From the NCBI RefSeq assembly GCF_903469665.1, contig NZ_CAGKLC010000019.1, forward strand, positions 1 through 64,000: 64,000 nucleotides of DNA, in the 5' to 3' direction. Positions 50,753-62,227 of this stretch are shown here, in pieces. How positions within the stretch are numbered: the first letter of the stretch is position 1; each line of letters starts with the position of its first letter. The notes beneath the pieces are model-generated. The model worked only from the letters and a program-made list of their open reading frames with translations, searched no databases and was not told where the DNA came from. The translations under genes and the position numbers were made by a program. Source of the DNA: Flavobacterium sp. UGB4466 (GTDB lineage Bacteria; Bacteroidota; Bacteroidia; Flavobacteriales; Flavobacteriaceae).

Positions 50753-51125
50753 CTATAAGTTCTTTATAAGCGTCAGCAGACAATAAAGAATCAATTTCTG
50801 ATGCATCAGCAATTTTAATTTTAATCATCCATCCATCTCCGTAAGGATCAGAATTCACAGTTTCAGGCTCGCTTTCAAGATTTTCATTGAAGGCAATGAT
50901 TTCTCCTGTTAATGGTAAAAACAAATCTGATACTGTCTTTACAGCTTCAACTGTTCCAAAAACCTCGTCTCTGTCAAGTTTTTGATCTAAAGTTTCTACT
51001 TCAACATACACGATATCTCCTAACTCTTTTTGTGCAAAATGAGTAATTCCTACTGTTGCAACATCTCCTTCGATGCTAACCCATTCGTGATCTTTTGTGT
51101 ACTTTAAATTTGCTGGTATGCTCAT
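50745..51125 (-). CDS. gcvH: Glycine cleavage system H protein
   Basis: Lipoyl carrier that shuttles the aminomethyl group between P and T proteins. The 126-residue protein has the opening KYTKDHEWV and the lipoylated Lys63 in [10 protein letters not shown], followed by the closing NEVNSDPYG-type segment ([16 protein letters not shown]). No glycine riboswitch is seen in the 88-bp upstream gap. It lies between sprA and the VanZ-like gene. Confidence 0.97.
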   Translation of the reverse strand: MSIPANLKYTKDHEWVSIEGDVATVGITHFAQKELGDIVYVEVETLDQKLDRDEVFGTVEAVKTVSDLFLPLTGEIIAFNENLESEPETVNSDPYGDGWMIKIKIADASEIDSLLSADAYKELIGA

Positions 51126-51213
51126 AATAGTTGTGTGTTTGAAAATTGATAGTTTAATAATTGAGGCACAAATGTAATAATCTTATAATAAAATCCTCTT
51201 TAGAAATTCAAAA

Positions 51214-54200
51214 TTAATTCCCAAAATTATATCGAAGTGTAAATCCTGATCTAATATTCGTTAAAGGGAATGATGTCGAGATTACCGCTTTCGAAAACGA
51301 ATGATCGTAATAGAATATCGCCGTCAGGTTTTTACTGAATGCATAGTCTGCCGTAAGTTTTAACGACCATATATTTTGTCCTGCCGCTAATTGATTGTTG
51401 TCATAATCTAAATAGCGCACTAAGGTTTCATTATTTCGATACGAGAAGTCACACTTAATATTGATATCACTTTTTATAATTCCCGTTGGTGAATCAGCAA
51501 GTCTTGAGGAGAAAATTACATCTTTAAAACGATAGCCCAAACCTACCACATATTCCATTCCTTTTACTTCGGTCAATAAATTATTATCAAAACTCATAGA
51601 CAAAGCTCTGTCTTTTTTAATCTCTGTCAATACACGTAATGAGCTTTTCAATTCAAAATCCATTCTAATTAACGGACTGAATTGCTCCACGAGGTTAATA
51701 TTAGACATGATGGTTTTGTTAAAGAAATTGGTATTCACATCCTGTCCATTAGGCTTCTCTATATAGTCAAAATTAGATCTGAACTGATTGATGGTATACG
51801 ATGCTCTGTAATTATGCTGCAAAGAAAAACGCTTGAATTTGTCTTTGAAATATTTATAACGCATTAAACCGTTGTACTTAATACTCCAGTTTGGAATTGG
51901 AAAACTTCTAAAAATATCTGTCGAGCTGCTTGATGCATTACTACCTGTATAGGCTGCTAAAAATGCTGGTAATAAAACCGCCTGATTGCTTTTGGTAAAT
52001 CCTATCGGATACCCTTCATTAGCAGTATATACTTTATAATTAGGATCTGTAGGAGCCGGAATTGGGTTATTAGCATCTCCATATCTCGGAATTGGCGCTC
52101 CTGCACCATAACGCTCCTCTGCCAGACGGTTTGCTATAATCATACGGTTGTTTCTGAAATCATCAAATGCGGCAGACTCTGTTGCAGTGCTGGTCGAAAA
52201 TGCTGTTTTTATAAGCACTGTTGAAATAGAGAACATCCCATAATTATACGGTGACAAAGCCTTATAATCTAAATCTCCGGTCACATTATTTTTAACAACA
52301 CTATACTGCTCTGAATTATTTTCAGAATAATTACGATCCATGTTCAGGTCAATTTTCAAATCAGGCAATAAGTCGATGTTCGCCGTTACTTTCAGAAGCT
52401 TATTGGTTACCTGAGTAAAACTTTGATTAAAATCCTGGTAAGAGGTTAACCATCCTCTTTTCGCCGCTTCAAAACGAATGTCGTCCTGACTTCCGAAAAC
52501 AAATCCTAAAGTAGGTCTCGATGTTCCGAAAAAACCAACACCCGGTGTATACCCCGGTAAAACGGTTCCACTATTCACGGTATAATTTACCTGAACATTT
52601 TTTATACTGGTCAGAACACCAATCATGCCATCATAGAATGGACTGCTAGTGGTAGCCGGTTTTGCCGTATTTACAATCTTCTCCCCCGGTTTTGGCGGTG
52701 CTGCCGCTTTAGGTTTTGCTCCTGTTTTTGGACCTGGAGTTAATCCTAAATACTTGTACAGCATGTTCATGTTAAGCGTTGTCGTAAGTGTATTCGAATT
52801 GGCATTCTGAATAGTGTTTCCTAAATCAAAAGTACCTCCGCTGACAGGATCAACATATTCAGATAATGCAGTCGAAGCGCGCTGCCAGGTATAGTCGGCG
52901 GTATACGAATAATTTGCTTTGATAAAGCTTAAAACCGGAATTTTATGAATTGGAATATCATAGTTCAACACTAACTGTTGTACGTGCTGATTTGGTGTTC
53001 CAATATCAAAATAATCGTCCCAGATATTAAAATCCTGTTTTGGTGTATTGTCATCATTTAGAAAATTCCTTACGATATTATTGGATGCAGCTGTATAGTT
53101 AATTTTTAAAGATTTCGTTAAATTGAAACCAAAACCGTACTGATAATTAAAGGCAAAGTTTCGTCTGTACAACGGATCAAGACCAATTCCCTGTACCTCC
53201 ACTTCTCTAAATTGCTGGCGGTTACTTTGTCTCAAAATATTCGTGTTAAAGGAAACATTTGAAGGCAAATAATTAAAATTAAAATCACTCAGCATTTTCC
53301 AATACTCACTTTTCTTCATGAATTTAGTCTTCTTGAACGGAACCACTTCTTTTGGCTGAAAGGTGTACGCATAATTCACGGCACTATTCGATTGCTCGTC
53401 TACGTAATCTGCCACTTCATAATCGTGACGTTCTACCTGATTGTACGATTGTGAAAAGGTGAAGTTTTCAACGTCATAAACATGCGGCTTCTGTTCCGGT
53501 GCTCTGTCTTTTCTTACGCCGATAAAGTTAATACTTCTTCTTTTGGTATAGTCAACAGCTCTGGTTCTGATGTTTTCTTTCTCTGCCTCATCGGTCGTTT
53601 CTTTAATCAGCTGTTTTAATTTTATATCCTGATTGAACGGGTCGTATTCTGGTGTGATAACTTCTTCTCCAATTGCGTAATTAAACGGCAAATTGATTCC
53701 CCATCTTTGTGGTAATAATTTTCCTAAATTCAAATTGGTAACAATATTATACTGCTGAAGATCTTCACGGCTTCTCTCATTTGCTCCTTGTTCTAAAGAT
53801 CCAAAACCAATGGTACTCTTTTTACCGGTAGCCGATACGGTAGCAAAATCTGCCATATTGGTATCGATATTTAAAATTGCCGCCATACCACCTTTGTTCT
53901 CCAGATCGGCCATTCGAAGTTCGTTGAACCAAATCTCTCCTTTGATGGTTTTATGATCTGCCCTACTCTTAACACCTACCATCAATGTTCGGACTAAACC
54001 AAAATTAGGGTTTCCTTTGATTCCTAATCTTAATCTGCCGTCTCCATCACCTCCGCCAATACTCAGATCGTCATCCGGATAATAAATCCCATTAACATCT
54101 CTTTTATCAGAATTAATATCAACAGTCATCCCCTTAATTTTCATTCGGGTCAATAACTCCAATGCTAAATCAATATTGTTCTCTTCCAGCCAAACCTGAT

Positions 54201-57200
54201 CCGGACTTATGCTACAGGACCCTCCGGTTCTGGTCACTTTTAAAGGAACTTCGACCTGATAGAAGTTTTGTGTAAAGTCATTTCCAAAACGGATAAAACC
54301 TACCATTTCATCATCGAGTAACGTATTTTCGTTTGGCAATGATTCAGCATGTAAAAACATTTTCAGTTTTTTGTACTGACGCATGTCTACACTTACGTTC
54401 TTAAAAACCGCTCTTGAATCCTGATATTGTAATCCTGAACCGCTCACTCTAACCGCTAAGGCTTGCTCATTTTGATTGATAATCGTATTGTTATTATACA
54501 ACTGCTCTCTACGAACGCCCGGTGGCACCACGTAATTCACAGGACATTTTGTACCATTCTCCTGAATGTTTACTGCCGCAACATCAAACTCTGTTCCATC
54601 GTCAGCCGGATTTGTATCATTGGCATCAAGTGTACCGGTATATCTTCTCCATTCTCCTCTCACTAAATCCAAAGCTCCAAAACGAACAGTCATCTGATCA
54701 CTAAAACCGGTCATAAACATACGCATGAAACGAATCGATCTGAAATCGGTAATATTTCCGATAGTATTTTGCGGTTGAGCAACCGGAATTTTAAACTGTA
54801 TCCATCTTGCTGTTGTCGTTGATCCGTTTGGCAATTCAACATTGCTTACTTCACGAATGTCTGTAACGAAATTCTGCCCCACCTGCATTCCCGGTTTTAC
54901 ATCGATGCTATATTCATAATAGGCATTGATGGTACTCATGGTGTTATCACGGTTGATATCTTCAACATCCGGTAAAGTTGTTGATCCACGGTTTGGGGAA
55001 TCGATACTTACGGGAGAGTTCCCTTCTGTACCATTGTAATTTTTATAGCGGTCTAAAACGCCTCCATCAGTATTCAGATAATAGGTATAATCGTCCCCGG
55101 CCGGATCTGTTTCTCCACCGTAATTTGTATATACTGAAGCTTCTTTCGAATTGGGTAAACCGTCTAAACCAACATCCTGATTGCTACGATTACCTGCGTT
55201 ATTATCGAAGGCATAAATTAAAGATTGTGATGCCGGAACATCTCCCCAAAGCGGTCTGGGATTTACCATGATCTGATCCGGGCCTAATCCGTTTTCGTAT
55301 TGTTTTCTTCCGTCTTTTAAAACGTCTTCCGAGATTTCTCCTAAGTTGAAATAAATTTTTCCGGTATTATTAACTGCTGCTTCTCCATTACCCACATAAG
55401 GATCCATTACCCAAAACTGGATGTACTCGACATTCCCCTGTTCGAAGTTGGTCGAATTCAAAGCACGCATGATTCCTCCAAAATTAGAACCGGCGGGACT
55501 TGCACCAAAATTCGGATTGTTGTTATAAGGTCCGCGGTTAGAAGGGTAATACGTTAAGTCCAGTGTATTCACTACCTGAATCTGTCCCTGAGCAATATCT
55601 GTATTTGGATATAATTCCCGACTATAAATACGTCTCGTGGTATTTAATGACAAATCATCATTTGAAATACCCGATGGTTTTGAAGCGTAAAAGACAGGGT
55701 CGATAGTATACCAGGACAGTTTTGCACGTTTAAAGCCATATTCTAACGTAGTTGAATTGGCATTAAAAGTATTGTCATTGATAGAGTTTACAAATGGCGT
55801 CGAAGCCAGACTCCACGCATACGCTGATCGCATGTCGATGGTAGACTGCGAACCTTCAAAGTCATCAATATAAATGGTTGCCTCACCTTCAAAATCACTG
55901 GCTTTTGGAGCATCCGGTTTTAGGAAAGCTACTTCTCCTCTAATCGAAAGATTGGAAGGAACATCTGTATCTATGTTTGGTAATTTGTTAACTAATCTGG
56001 TGAAGAAAGGAACTTCGGTAGAGTAATTTCCGTTGAATCCAAAGATTGTATTGTTTACAGATTCCTGACCGTAACTTGATTTTTGAGTAAACGGTCTTTC
56101 GTTCATTTTCAAATAAGTTCCTCCTACAATAAATTTATCTGAAATTTTATGTTCAACATTGAAACCTATAAACCTTCGGGTCTGTTGTCCGAAAATTGAG
56201 TTATTCTCCAATGACACCTCAATTGGTGTATTAGAAGCCTGAAGCGAAGGATCTAAAATCTGAACACGTCCTAATTGGTAATCTACGCTATAATCGATCC
56301 CTTCCACCAGTCTTCTTCCGGCTGCCATAACCACAACAGATCCCTGCGGAACATTAAACGCTCCGATTGGAATACCATTGCTTCCTGATGATTTGTATTT
56401 TCCTCTTAGTAAAAATTTATTCTTATCACTGTCCTGCAAAGCTCCGGACTGAGTGTTTCGGTACATGTTTCTGAACACATATCTTTTCTGATTGGCATTA
56501 TAGGTCGTCGGATCGTCGTAGTTCTCACCCGAACCTGTATTTTGTAACTTTTTAAATAACAATTCTCCAAAAGGCTCTTTGGTACTAAAAATAATTCGAG
56601 CATTCTGAACGTCTACTGTAATTCCCGGAATATAATCAAAGAAACCATCTCCTCCGGCTTGCGGATCATTGTTATAATTCAATCGGTCCAGATTAAAGAC
56701 ATTCAATAAAGGGGTCAGCTCTACTTTATTATCTGCGGTAGGATTTGCAGGGAATGTTGTTCCCGGTACCGGTGAAATATAGTTGATTGGGGAAGGATCT
56801 GTATACAGTATGTTTAGTCTGAAATCGTCTTGTTTGATTTGATACGCCTGAGGAATTTGGTACACGTTTTTCATCATCAGATTCCAAACCGGATTCTGAA
56901 CGTTCGTCAAATTACTCTTCAGCATTTTTAACACTAAACTTTGAGTAATAATCGCTTTATTGGCATTGTTGTTTCCGGTCACTACAGTTCCGTCAACCCC
57001 GTCACTTCCAAACTCCCCTACCTGATAGACTTTTCCTCCAACAGTATACTCAAATGCTACTGCTAAAATTTCGTCATTGGCCAGACGCTGCTGTAAGGAA
57101 ATGTATCCCAATTGCGGATTGAAAGTAAATTCGTTTGCTGTTAATTTTCTGGCGTTTTCTAATACAGAATAATCTGTTCCTTCGCTGGTATTTGCGTTAT

Positions 57201-58437
57201 TAAATCCTGATTTTGCCGTTACGATTTCTCTAATATTAGAGTTTAGGTAGGCTCCTGGTTTTCCAATAGTAGCCGGATCGTATTTATTGTTAGTGTTGTT
57301 TGTTGGTGTATCGATAGGGTTATTAAAAAATCCAACCGGATTGCTTATCACCACCACCTGATTGTCCGGAACTCCCGTAACCTGTCCTTCTCCTAAATCC
57401 TGAAGCGCGATAATGTTACGTAAGTTATTGTTGTTGGTTGCGACCCTATTTTGTTTATTAGTTACCCAAACTTCTATTCTGGTAACCTGAACACGGCTAT
57501 CGATAAAAGGATAGCTTTTTAATGATGTATCGTATTTATTTCTGAAATACTGAGATAAGAAGAAATGTCGGTCGTTATCGTAATCCAGTGCATACAAATC
57601 AAAGTTCTGTACGGTACCGCCACCTTCTGCAACTATACTCTTGGTTTGTGACTTCTGTTCTGAGAAAACTCCGGTAACGGTTGTCTTACCAAATTGCAAG
57701 ACTGTTTTAACCCCGAACAAACTTTGAGCACCTCGAATCAGGGTGCTGTTTAAAGGCATACTCACGTTACCTACTTCCACTTTCTGAACAATATCATCTT
57801 CTGAAGGTGTGTAAGCAAGTTTAAATAAATTTTGAAAGGCAAAAGTAGACTGGGTATCATAATTAGCATTTACCTCTAATCTGGTCCCTACTTTCCCCAG
57901 CAAACTCATACTGATTCGCTGATCGAAATCAAACGTTAGGCTAGATCTGTTTCTTGGTGAAAAAGCCGGATTGTCCTGTTTGGTATACCGGATCCCCAAG
58001 TCCATTTCTACTGATCCTGTTGGTTTTACGTCTATAGTATTACTTCCGAAGATGCTTTCGAAAAGTCCTGAATTGATATAATATCGCGGTAGTAAATTCT
58101 TTTTAGCCGCCTCACTTCCTGATTTTTTACCATCAATAGCGTCTGATTTTTTTCTGAAATAATCTCTTCTGGATTCTTTCAAAACTAAATCTTCGTATTC
58201 TTTTGGCGTTAATACAATTGGATAATTGATATTAAAACCGTCTACTGAACTGGTGTAAATGTAGCGGTCGGTTATAGGATCATACCGATAGGCTGAAAGT
58301 ATACTTGGCGGATTTCCTATTTCTACTTTACCAACGGAGAATTGTGTTTTAGTTGTATCTTGAACTGTTGGGTTTACTTGCGCACGCAAAACATTACCGC
58401 AAAATAAAAACAGTAAAAAAATACAAATTTTACGCAT
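51214..58437 (-). CDS. sprA: Type IX secretion translocon / cell surface protein SprA
   Basis: The 2407-residue protein spans 7.2 kb and has a signal peptide (MRKICIFLLFLFCGNVLRAQ). Its size, the outer-membrane barrel strands across the whole length and the position next to ruvA and gcvH identify SprA (Sov in Porphyromonas), the 36-strand conduit for type IX secretion and a gliding protein. The early segment contains DVKPTGSVEMDLG and GNPPSILSAYRY. A Pro/Lys/Ala-rich stretch lies near residues 1890-1925 (GPKTGAKPKAAAPPKPGEK). The C-terminus ends RSGFTLRYNFGN. No frameshift is seen. Confidence 0.96.
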   Translation of the reverse strand: MRKICIFLLFLFCGNVLRAQVNPTVQDTTKTQFSVGKVEIGNPPSILSAYRYDPITDRYIYTSSVDGFNINYPIVLTPKEYEDLVLKESRRDYFRKKSDAIDGKKSGSEAAKKNLLPRYYINSGLFESIFGSNTIDVKPTGSVEMDLGIRYTKQDNPAFSPRNRSSLTFDFDQRISMSLLGKVGTRLEVNANYDTQSTFAFQNLFKLAYTPSEDDIVQKVEVGNVSMPLNSTLIRGAQSLFGVKTVLQFGKTTVTGVFSEQKSQTKSIVAEGGGTVQNFDLYALDYDNDRHFFLSQYFRNKYDTSLKSYPFIDSRVQVTRIEVWVTNKQNRVATNNNNLRNIIALQDLGEGQVTGVPDNQVVVISNPVGFFNNPIDTPTNNTNNKYDPATIGKPGAYLNSNIREIVTAKSGFNNANTSEGTDYSVLENARKLTANEFTFNPQLGYISLQQRLANDEILAVAFEYTVGGKVYQVGEFGSDGVDGTVVTGNNNANKAIITQSLVLKMLKSNLTNVQNPVWNLMMKNVYQIPQAYQIKQDDFRLNILYTDPSPINYISPVPGTTFPANPTADNKVELTPLLNVFNLDRLNYNNDPQAGGDGFFDYIPGITVDVQNARIIFSTKEPFGELLFKKLQNTGSGENYDDPTTYNANQKRYVFRNMYRNTQSGALQDSDKNKFLLRGKYKSSGSNGIPIGAFNVPQGSVVVMAAGRRLVEGIDYSVDYQLGRVQILDPSLQASNTPIEVSLENNSIFGQQTRRFIGFNVEHKISDKFIVGGTYLKMNERPFTQKSSYGQESVNNTIFGFNGNYSTEVPFFTRLVNKLPNIDTDVPSNLSIRGEVAFLKPDAPKASDFEGEATIYIDDFEGSQSTIDMRSAYAWSLASTPFVNSINDNTFNANSTTLEYGFKRAKLSWYTIDPVFYASKPSGISNDDLSLNTTRRIYSRELYPNTDIAQGQIQVVNTLDLTYYPSNRGPYNNNPNFGASPAGSNFGGIMRALNSTNFEQGNVEYIQFWVMDPYVGNGEAAVNNTGKIYFNLGEISEDVLKDGRKQYENGLGPDQIMVNPRPLWGDVPASQSLIYAFDNNAGNRSNQDVGLDGLPNSKEASVYTNYGGETDPAGDDYTYYLNTDGGVLDRYKNYNGTEGNSPVSIDSPNRGSTTLPDVEDINRDNTMSTINAYYEYSIDVKPGMQVGQNFVTDIREVSNVELPNGSTTTARWIQFKIPVAQPQNTIGNITDFRSIRFMRMFMTGFSDQMTVRFGALDLVRGEWRRYTGTLDANDTNPADDGTEFDVAAVNIQENGTKCPVNYVVPPGVRREQLYNNNTIINQNEQALAVRVSGSGLQYQDSRAVFKNVSVDMRQYKKLKMFLHAESLPNENTLLDDEMVGFIRFGNDFTQNFYQVEVPLKVTRTGGSCSISPDQVWLEENNIDLALELLTRMKIKGMTVDINSDKRDVNGIYYPDDDLSIGGGDGDGRLRLGIKGNPNFGLVRTLMVGVKSRADHKTIKGEIWFNELRMADLENKGGMAAILNIDTNMADFATVSATGKKSTIGFGSLEQGANERSREDLQQYNIVTNLNLGKLLPQRWGINLPFNYAIGEEVITPEYDPFNQDIKLKQLIKETTDEAEKENIRTRAVDYTKRRSINFIGVRKDRAPEQKPHVYDVENFTFSQSYNQVERHDYEVADYVDEQSNSAVNYAYTFQPKEVVPFKKTKFMKKSEYWKMLSDFNFNYLPSNVSFNTNILRQSNRQQFREVEVQGIGLDPLYRRNFAFNYQYGFGFNLTKSLKINYTAASNNIVRNFLNDDNTPKQDFNIWDDYFDIGTPNQHVQQLVLNYDIPIHKIPVLSFIKANYSYTADYTWQRASTALSEYVDPVSGGTFDLGNTIQNANSNTLTTTLNMNMLYKYLGLTPGPKTGAKPKAAAPPKPGEKIVNTAKPATTSSPFYDGMIGVLTSIKNVQVNYTVNSGTVLPGYTPGVGFFGTSRPTLGFVFGSQDDIRFEAAKRGWLTSYQDFNQSFTQVTNKLLKVTANIDLLPDLKIDLNMDRNYSENNSEQYSVVKNNVTGDLDYKALSPYNYGMFSISTVLIKTAFSTSTATESAAFDDFRNNRMIIANRLAEERYGAGAPIPRYGDANNPIPAPTDPNYKVYTANEGYPIGFTKSNQAVLLPAFLAAYTGSNASSSSTDIFRSFPIPNWSIKYNGLMRYKYFKDKFKRFSLQHNYRASYTINQFRSNFDYIEKPNGQDVNTNFFNKTIMSNINLVEQFSPLIRMDFELKSSLRVLTEIKKDRALSMSFDNNLLTEVKGMEYVVGLGYRFKDVIFSSRLADSPTGIIKSDINIKCDFSYRNNETLVRYLDYDNNQLAAGQNIWSLKLTADYAFSKNLTAIFYYDHSFSKAVISTSFPLTNIRSGFTLRYNFGN

Positions 58438-58461
58438 ACTCTTGGTTTAAATAAATTGGTT

Positions 58462-59043
58462 TTATAGGCTTTTTAGTGCTTTCTTGATAATGGTTTCTAC
58501 AGTAGCTTCCGGATCTTCTTTTACGATTTTCTCTACTACTTTTTCAGAAGTTTTACGAACAAAACCTAAAACCTCCAAAGCAGATAACGCTTCATCTCGA
58601 TTTGTATTGTTCTGTACGATAGAAACTTCGTCCAAATCGTACAATTTTAACACTTTTTCTTTTAAATCTAGTATAACTCTTTGTGCTGTTTTGTTCCCAA
58701 TTCCTTTTATGGACTGGATTATACCTACGTCTCCTGAGGCGATAGCATTGATAATTTGTCTTGGCTCTATGGATGACAACATGGTTCTGGCAATGTTTGC
58801 ACCAATTCCTGAAACCGACAATAACATTCTGAATATTTCGCGTTCTGATTTTTCTACAAAACCAAATAATGTATGCGCATCTTCTTTGATTTGAAGATGC
58901 GTATACAATTTTATATTTTCTACATTGGGAATTAATGAAAAGGTATGTAAAGAGATGTTTACCTGATATCCTACTCCACCACACTCAATGATGACTTCTG
59001 TTGGATTTTTCTCTACTAATTTCCCCTGTAAATGTGCTATCAT
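58462..59043 (-). CDS. ruvA: Holliday junction branch migration protein RuvA
   Basis: Binds four-way junctions and recruits RuvB for branch migration. The frame reaches 59073, but the ATG at 59043 starts the family sequence MIAHLQGKLVEKNP, giving 193 residues. The OB-fold domain I is followed by two helix-hairpin-helix motifs (SGIGANIARTML and IKGIGNKTAQRVILDL) and the small C-terminal domain. TATATTTG on the minus strand at 59062-59069 is a possible -7 element. It lies 25 bp before sprA and may share its transcript. Confidence 0.97.
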   Translation of the reverse strand: MIAHLQGKLVEKNPTEVIIECGGVGYQVNISLHTFSLIPNVENIKLYTHLQIKEDAHTLFGFVEKSEREIFRMLLSVSGIGANIARTMLSSIEPRQIINAIASGDVGIIQSIKGIGNKTAQRVILDLKEKVLKLYDLDEVSIVQNNTNRDEALSALEVLGFVRKTSEKVVEKIVKEDPEATVETIIKKALKSL

Positions 59044-59120
59044 AGTATAATTTATTAAGGTCAAATATAACAAAAATGCATTAAAAATACGACATTATTA
59101 TTTGACCCTAATTATTTCTA

Positions 59121-61412
59121 CTATTTTGCTAATTTAATCTTTTTACTTTCTTTTTCCTGAGCGTCAATAACTGCAATTGCAGCCATATTTACCATTTCCT
59201 CAACGCTTGCTCCTAATTGAAAAATGTGAACCGGTTTACCCATTCCCATCATAATTGGTCCAATAGAATTTACTTTGTAAAGTTCTTTTAACAATTTATA
59301 AGTAATGTTAGCCGAATCTAAATTAGGGAAAATCAAGGTATTCACTTTTTTACCTGCTAATTTTGAGAAAGGGAATTTTTCTGCAAGCATTTCCTGATTC
59401 AAGGCAAAATCTGCCTGAATTTCTCCATCAACAACCATTTCAGGATGATTTTTATGCAAGTAAGCTACTGCTTCTCTCACTTTTGAAGCACTTGGACTTG
59501 TTGAAGACCCGAAGTTTGAATACGAAACCATTGCAATAACAGGCTCTACACCAAACATTTTAGCCGTTTTAGCCGTCATGATCGCAATGTTAATCAAATC
59601 TTCTGTTGAAGGATTAATGTTGATTGCTGTGTCTGACAAGAACATTGGTCCACGAGAAGTCAACATCATATTGGCTGTAGCCACTAATGAGGCTCCCGGT
59701 GCTTTTTCAATCAATTGTAACATTGGTTTCACAACAGTTGGATAACTTCTTGTATGACCTGTTACCAAAGCATCTGCTTCTCCTTCGTTCACCATCATCG
59801 CAGCAAAATAGTTTCTTTCGCGCATGAATTTTTGTGAATCTAATAACGAAACTCCTCTTCTTCCTCTTGTTTCCCAATAAGAATTAGCAAATCGGTTACG
59901 TCTTGCTTCTTCTTCATTGGTTTTAGGGTCAATGATCTCTAGTTCAGCATCAAAACCTAATTCTTCTTTAAGTTCTAAAATGACTTCTTTATTTCCTAAT
60001 AAGATTGGAAAACCAATTCCGTCTTCGTGTACAATCTGTGCTGCTTTAAGTACGTTTAACTGATCTGCTTCTGCAAAAACAATTCTTTTTGGACTCACTT
60101 TAGCACGGTTGGTAATCAAACGTACCATTTTATTGTCGTTCCCCATACGCTCGCGAAGCACATCTTCGTATGCTGCCCAGTCTGTAATAGGATTTTTTGC
60201 TACACCGGATTCCATTGCTGCTCTTGCAACTGCAGGCGCAACCACAGTAATCAATCTTGGATCAAATGGTTTAGGAATGATATACTCTTGTCCGAAACCT
60301 AATTTTGTTGCTCCGTATGCTACGTTAACCTGTTCCGGTACCGGCTCTTTTGCCAAAATAGCTAATGCTTTTACGGCAGCCATTTTCATCGCTTCGTTAA
60401 TTTTTGTAGCACGTACGTCTAATGCTCCTCTAAAAATATAAGGGAATCCAAGAACGTTATTTACCTGATTAGGAAAATCTGAACGTCCCGTAGCCATAAT
60501 AATATCTTTACGGGTTTCTGTTGCTAAGTTATAATCGATTTCCGGATTTGGATTTGCCATTGCAAAAACAATTGGATTCTCGTTCATTGTCAACAACATT
60601 TCAGGTGACAAAATACCTCCTGAAGATAATCCGATGAAAACATCTGCTCCTTTCACTGCTTCTGCTAAATCAATTTTAGCTCCGTCAACTGCATATTTCA
60701 GCTGCAATTCTGATAGTGAAGAATTATCTTTTGTTAAAAGTCCTTTACTGTTAAACATCTTGATGTTCTTAACCTGAACTCCTAACAAAACATATAAATC
60801 AGTACAAGCAATCGCTGCAGAACCTGCACCCGAAACTACGACTTTTACATCTTCTGCTTTTTTTCCTGCCAATTCAAGAGCATTAATTAAAGCTGCTGAT
60901 GAGATAATTGCAGTACCGTGCTGATCGTCGTGCATTACCGGAATGTCTAATTCTTCTACCAATCGTCTTTCGATTTCAAAAGATTCCGGTGCTTTAATGT
61001 CTTCCAGATTTATCCCTCCAAAAGTTGGAGCAATATTTTTTACGGTCTGAATGAATTCTTCGATATCTTTTGTTCCAATTTCGATATCAAAAACATCAAT
61101 ATCAGAGAATATTTTAAACAACAATCCTTTTCCTTCCATTACTGGCTTAGAAGCCTCAGGACCAATGTCTCCAAGACCTAAAACTGCTGTACCGTTTGAG
61201 ATCACGGCAACTAAATTTCCTTTTGCTGTATATTTGTAAACGTCTTCTACGTTTGCTGCAATGTCTAAACATGGCTCTGCAACTCCTGGCGAATAAGCCA
61301 AAGATAAATCTCTTTGGGTTGCATATTTTTTTGTTGGAACTACCTGAATTTTTCCTGGAGTTGGTTCTGAATGGTACAGTAACGCTTCTCTTCTTTTACT
61401 CTCTTTGTTCAT
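59121..61412 (-). CDS. maeB: NADP-dependent malic enzyme with phosphotransacetylase-like domain
   Basis: Oxidatively decarboxylates malate to pyruvate. The 763-residue protein has the MaeB layout: residues about 1-425 are the malic-enzyme domain ([22 protein letters not shown] and the Rossmann motif [17 protein letters not shown]) and residues about 430-763 are a phosphate acetyltransferase-like domain without an obvious independent role. TATCTTTG on the minus strand at 61439-61446 is a possible -7 element. It is 77 bp upstream of ruvA. Confidence 0.96.
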   Translation of the reverse strand: MNKESKRREALLYHSEPTPGKIQVVPTKKYATQRDLSLAYSPGVAEPCLDIAANVEDVYKYTAKGNLVAVISNGTAVLGLGDIGPEASKPVMEGKGLLFKIFSDIDVFDIEIGTKDIEEFIQTVKNIAPTFGGINLEDIKAPESFEIERRLVEELDIPVMHDDQHGTAIISSAALINALELAGKKAEDVKVVVSGAGSAAIACTDLYVLLGVQVKNIKMFNSKGLLTKDNSSLSELQLKYAVDGAKIDLAEAVKGADVFIGLSSGGILSPEMLLTMNENPIVFAMANPNPEIDYNLATETRKDIIMATGRSDFPNQVNNVLGFPYIFRGALDVRATKINEAMKMAAVKALAILAKEPVPEQVNVAYGATKLGFGQEYIIPKPFDPRLITVVAPAVARAAMESGVAKNPITDWAAYEDVLRERMGNDNKMVRLITNRAKVSPKRIVFAEADQLNVLKAAQIVHEDGIGFPILLGNKEVILELKEELGFDAELEIIDPKTNEEEARRNRFANSYWETRGRRGVSLLDSQKFMRERNYFAAMMVNEGEADALVTGHTRSYPTVVKPMLQLIEKAPGASLVATANMMLTSRGPMFLSDTAININPSTEDLINIAIMTAKTAKMFGVEPVIAMVSYSNFGSSTSPSASKVREAVAYLHKNHPEMVVDGEIQADFALNQEMLAEKFPFSKLAGKKVNTLIFPNLDSANITYKLLKELYKVNSIGPIMMGMGKPVHIFQLGASVEEMVNMAAIAVIDAQEKESKKIKLAK

Positions 61413-61516
61413 TTATTTTTAGCTTTTATTCTAGCTTACAAAGATATAAGTCTTGTTTTAAAATGGCCTATTTTTACTGCTTTCTTTTCCTAAAAATAAA
61501 ATTCGGAGCGAAAAAA

Positions 61517-61550
61517 AAATAGCCCAAATTAATTTGGACTATTTTTTTGA
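61517..61550 (-). terminator. Terminator of the CBS-domain gene
   Basis: AAATAG-C-CCAAATT and AATTTGG-A-CTATTT form a stem with one mismatch; both flanks are T/A runs, so it could act on both strands. It lies about 25 bp behind the CBS gene. Confidence 0.7.
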
Positions 61551-61572
61551 TATGTTTTATTTTTTGCTTGTT

Positions 61573-61998
61573 TTATTGCGAAATATAAGAGTTTAAATGA
61601 TTAATAGTATCTTTCTGAATTTCTATAATAGCCTTAACCACATCACTTATAGATATTATTCCTACTACAATTCCATCTTCCAGAACCGGTAAATGTCTAA
61701 TTCTTTTGGTACTCATTAGTTCCATACAATCTTCAATCTTATTTGAAAGTTTTACCGAGAAAATATTGCTTTCCATAATTTCATGCACAAACGTTTCTTT
61801 TGATGATTTATCTTTCAAAACAATTTTTCGAGCATAATCCCTCTCAGACAATATTCCTTTTAAATCGGCCCCATCAATAACCAGAATAGCACCTATGTTT
61901 TTCTCTCCCATTACCTTTAAGGCTTCATAAACCGTTGTGGTTGAAAGAACTGAATAAACATTTTTCCCTTTTGCGTTTAATATTTGTTCTACAGTCAT
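61573..61998 (-). CDS. Tandem CBS-domain protein
   Basis: A 141-residue protein made of two CBS domains, the first around residues 15-65 (NIGAILVIDGADLKGILSERDYARK) and the second around 75-135 (RIRHLPVLEDGIVVGIISISDVVK). No other domain is attached. Such stand-alone CBS pairs bind AMP/ATP or NAD-type ligands; the target is unknown. A terminator separates it from maeB. It is a common neighbour of maeB and not an obvious member of an operon. Confidence 0.92.
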   Translation of the reverse strand: MTVEQILNAKGKNVYSVLSTTTVYEALKVMGEKNIGAILVIDGADLKGILSERDYARKIVLKDKSSKETFVHEIMESNIFSVKLSNKIEDCMELMSTKRIRHLPVLEDGIVVGIISISDVVKAIIEIQKDTINHLNSYISQ

Positions 61999-62227
61999 AG
62001 CTGAAAAATTTTAGATTTATAAAGTTAGAAAAAAATGTAGATACACCACAATGAAAAACGGTTTTTTAAAACCATAAAACATTCATTTTAAGCAAAATAA
62101 CTAATATTTTGTGTTTTATAAATTTTAGTTTAAAAAAGCACTCGAATTCTAATCCTTTTTTACGAAAAGAGCAGTGTTTTTATGGTCATTTGATTTATTC
62201 TAAATAAAAGAGAATTCTGCTGAAAAT

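Noticed and set aside
51126..51213. Glycine riboswitch before gcvH
   Set aside because: The gap of 88 bp is AT-rich and too short for the aptamer, and no conserved core was seen.
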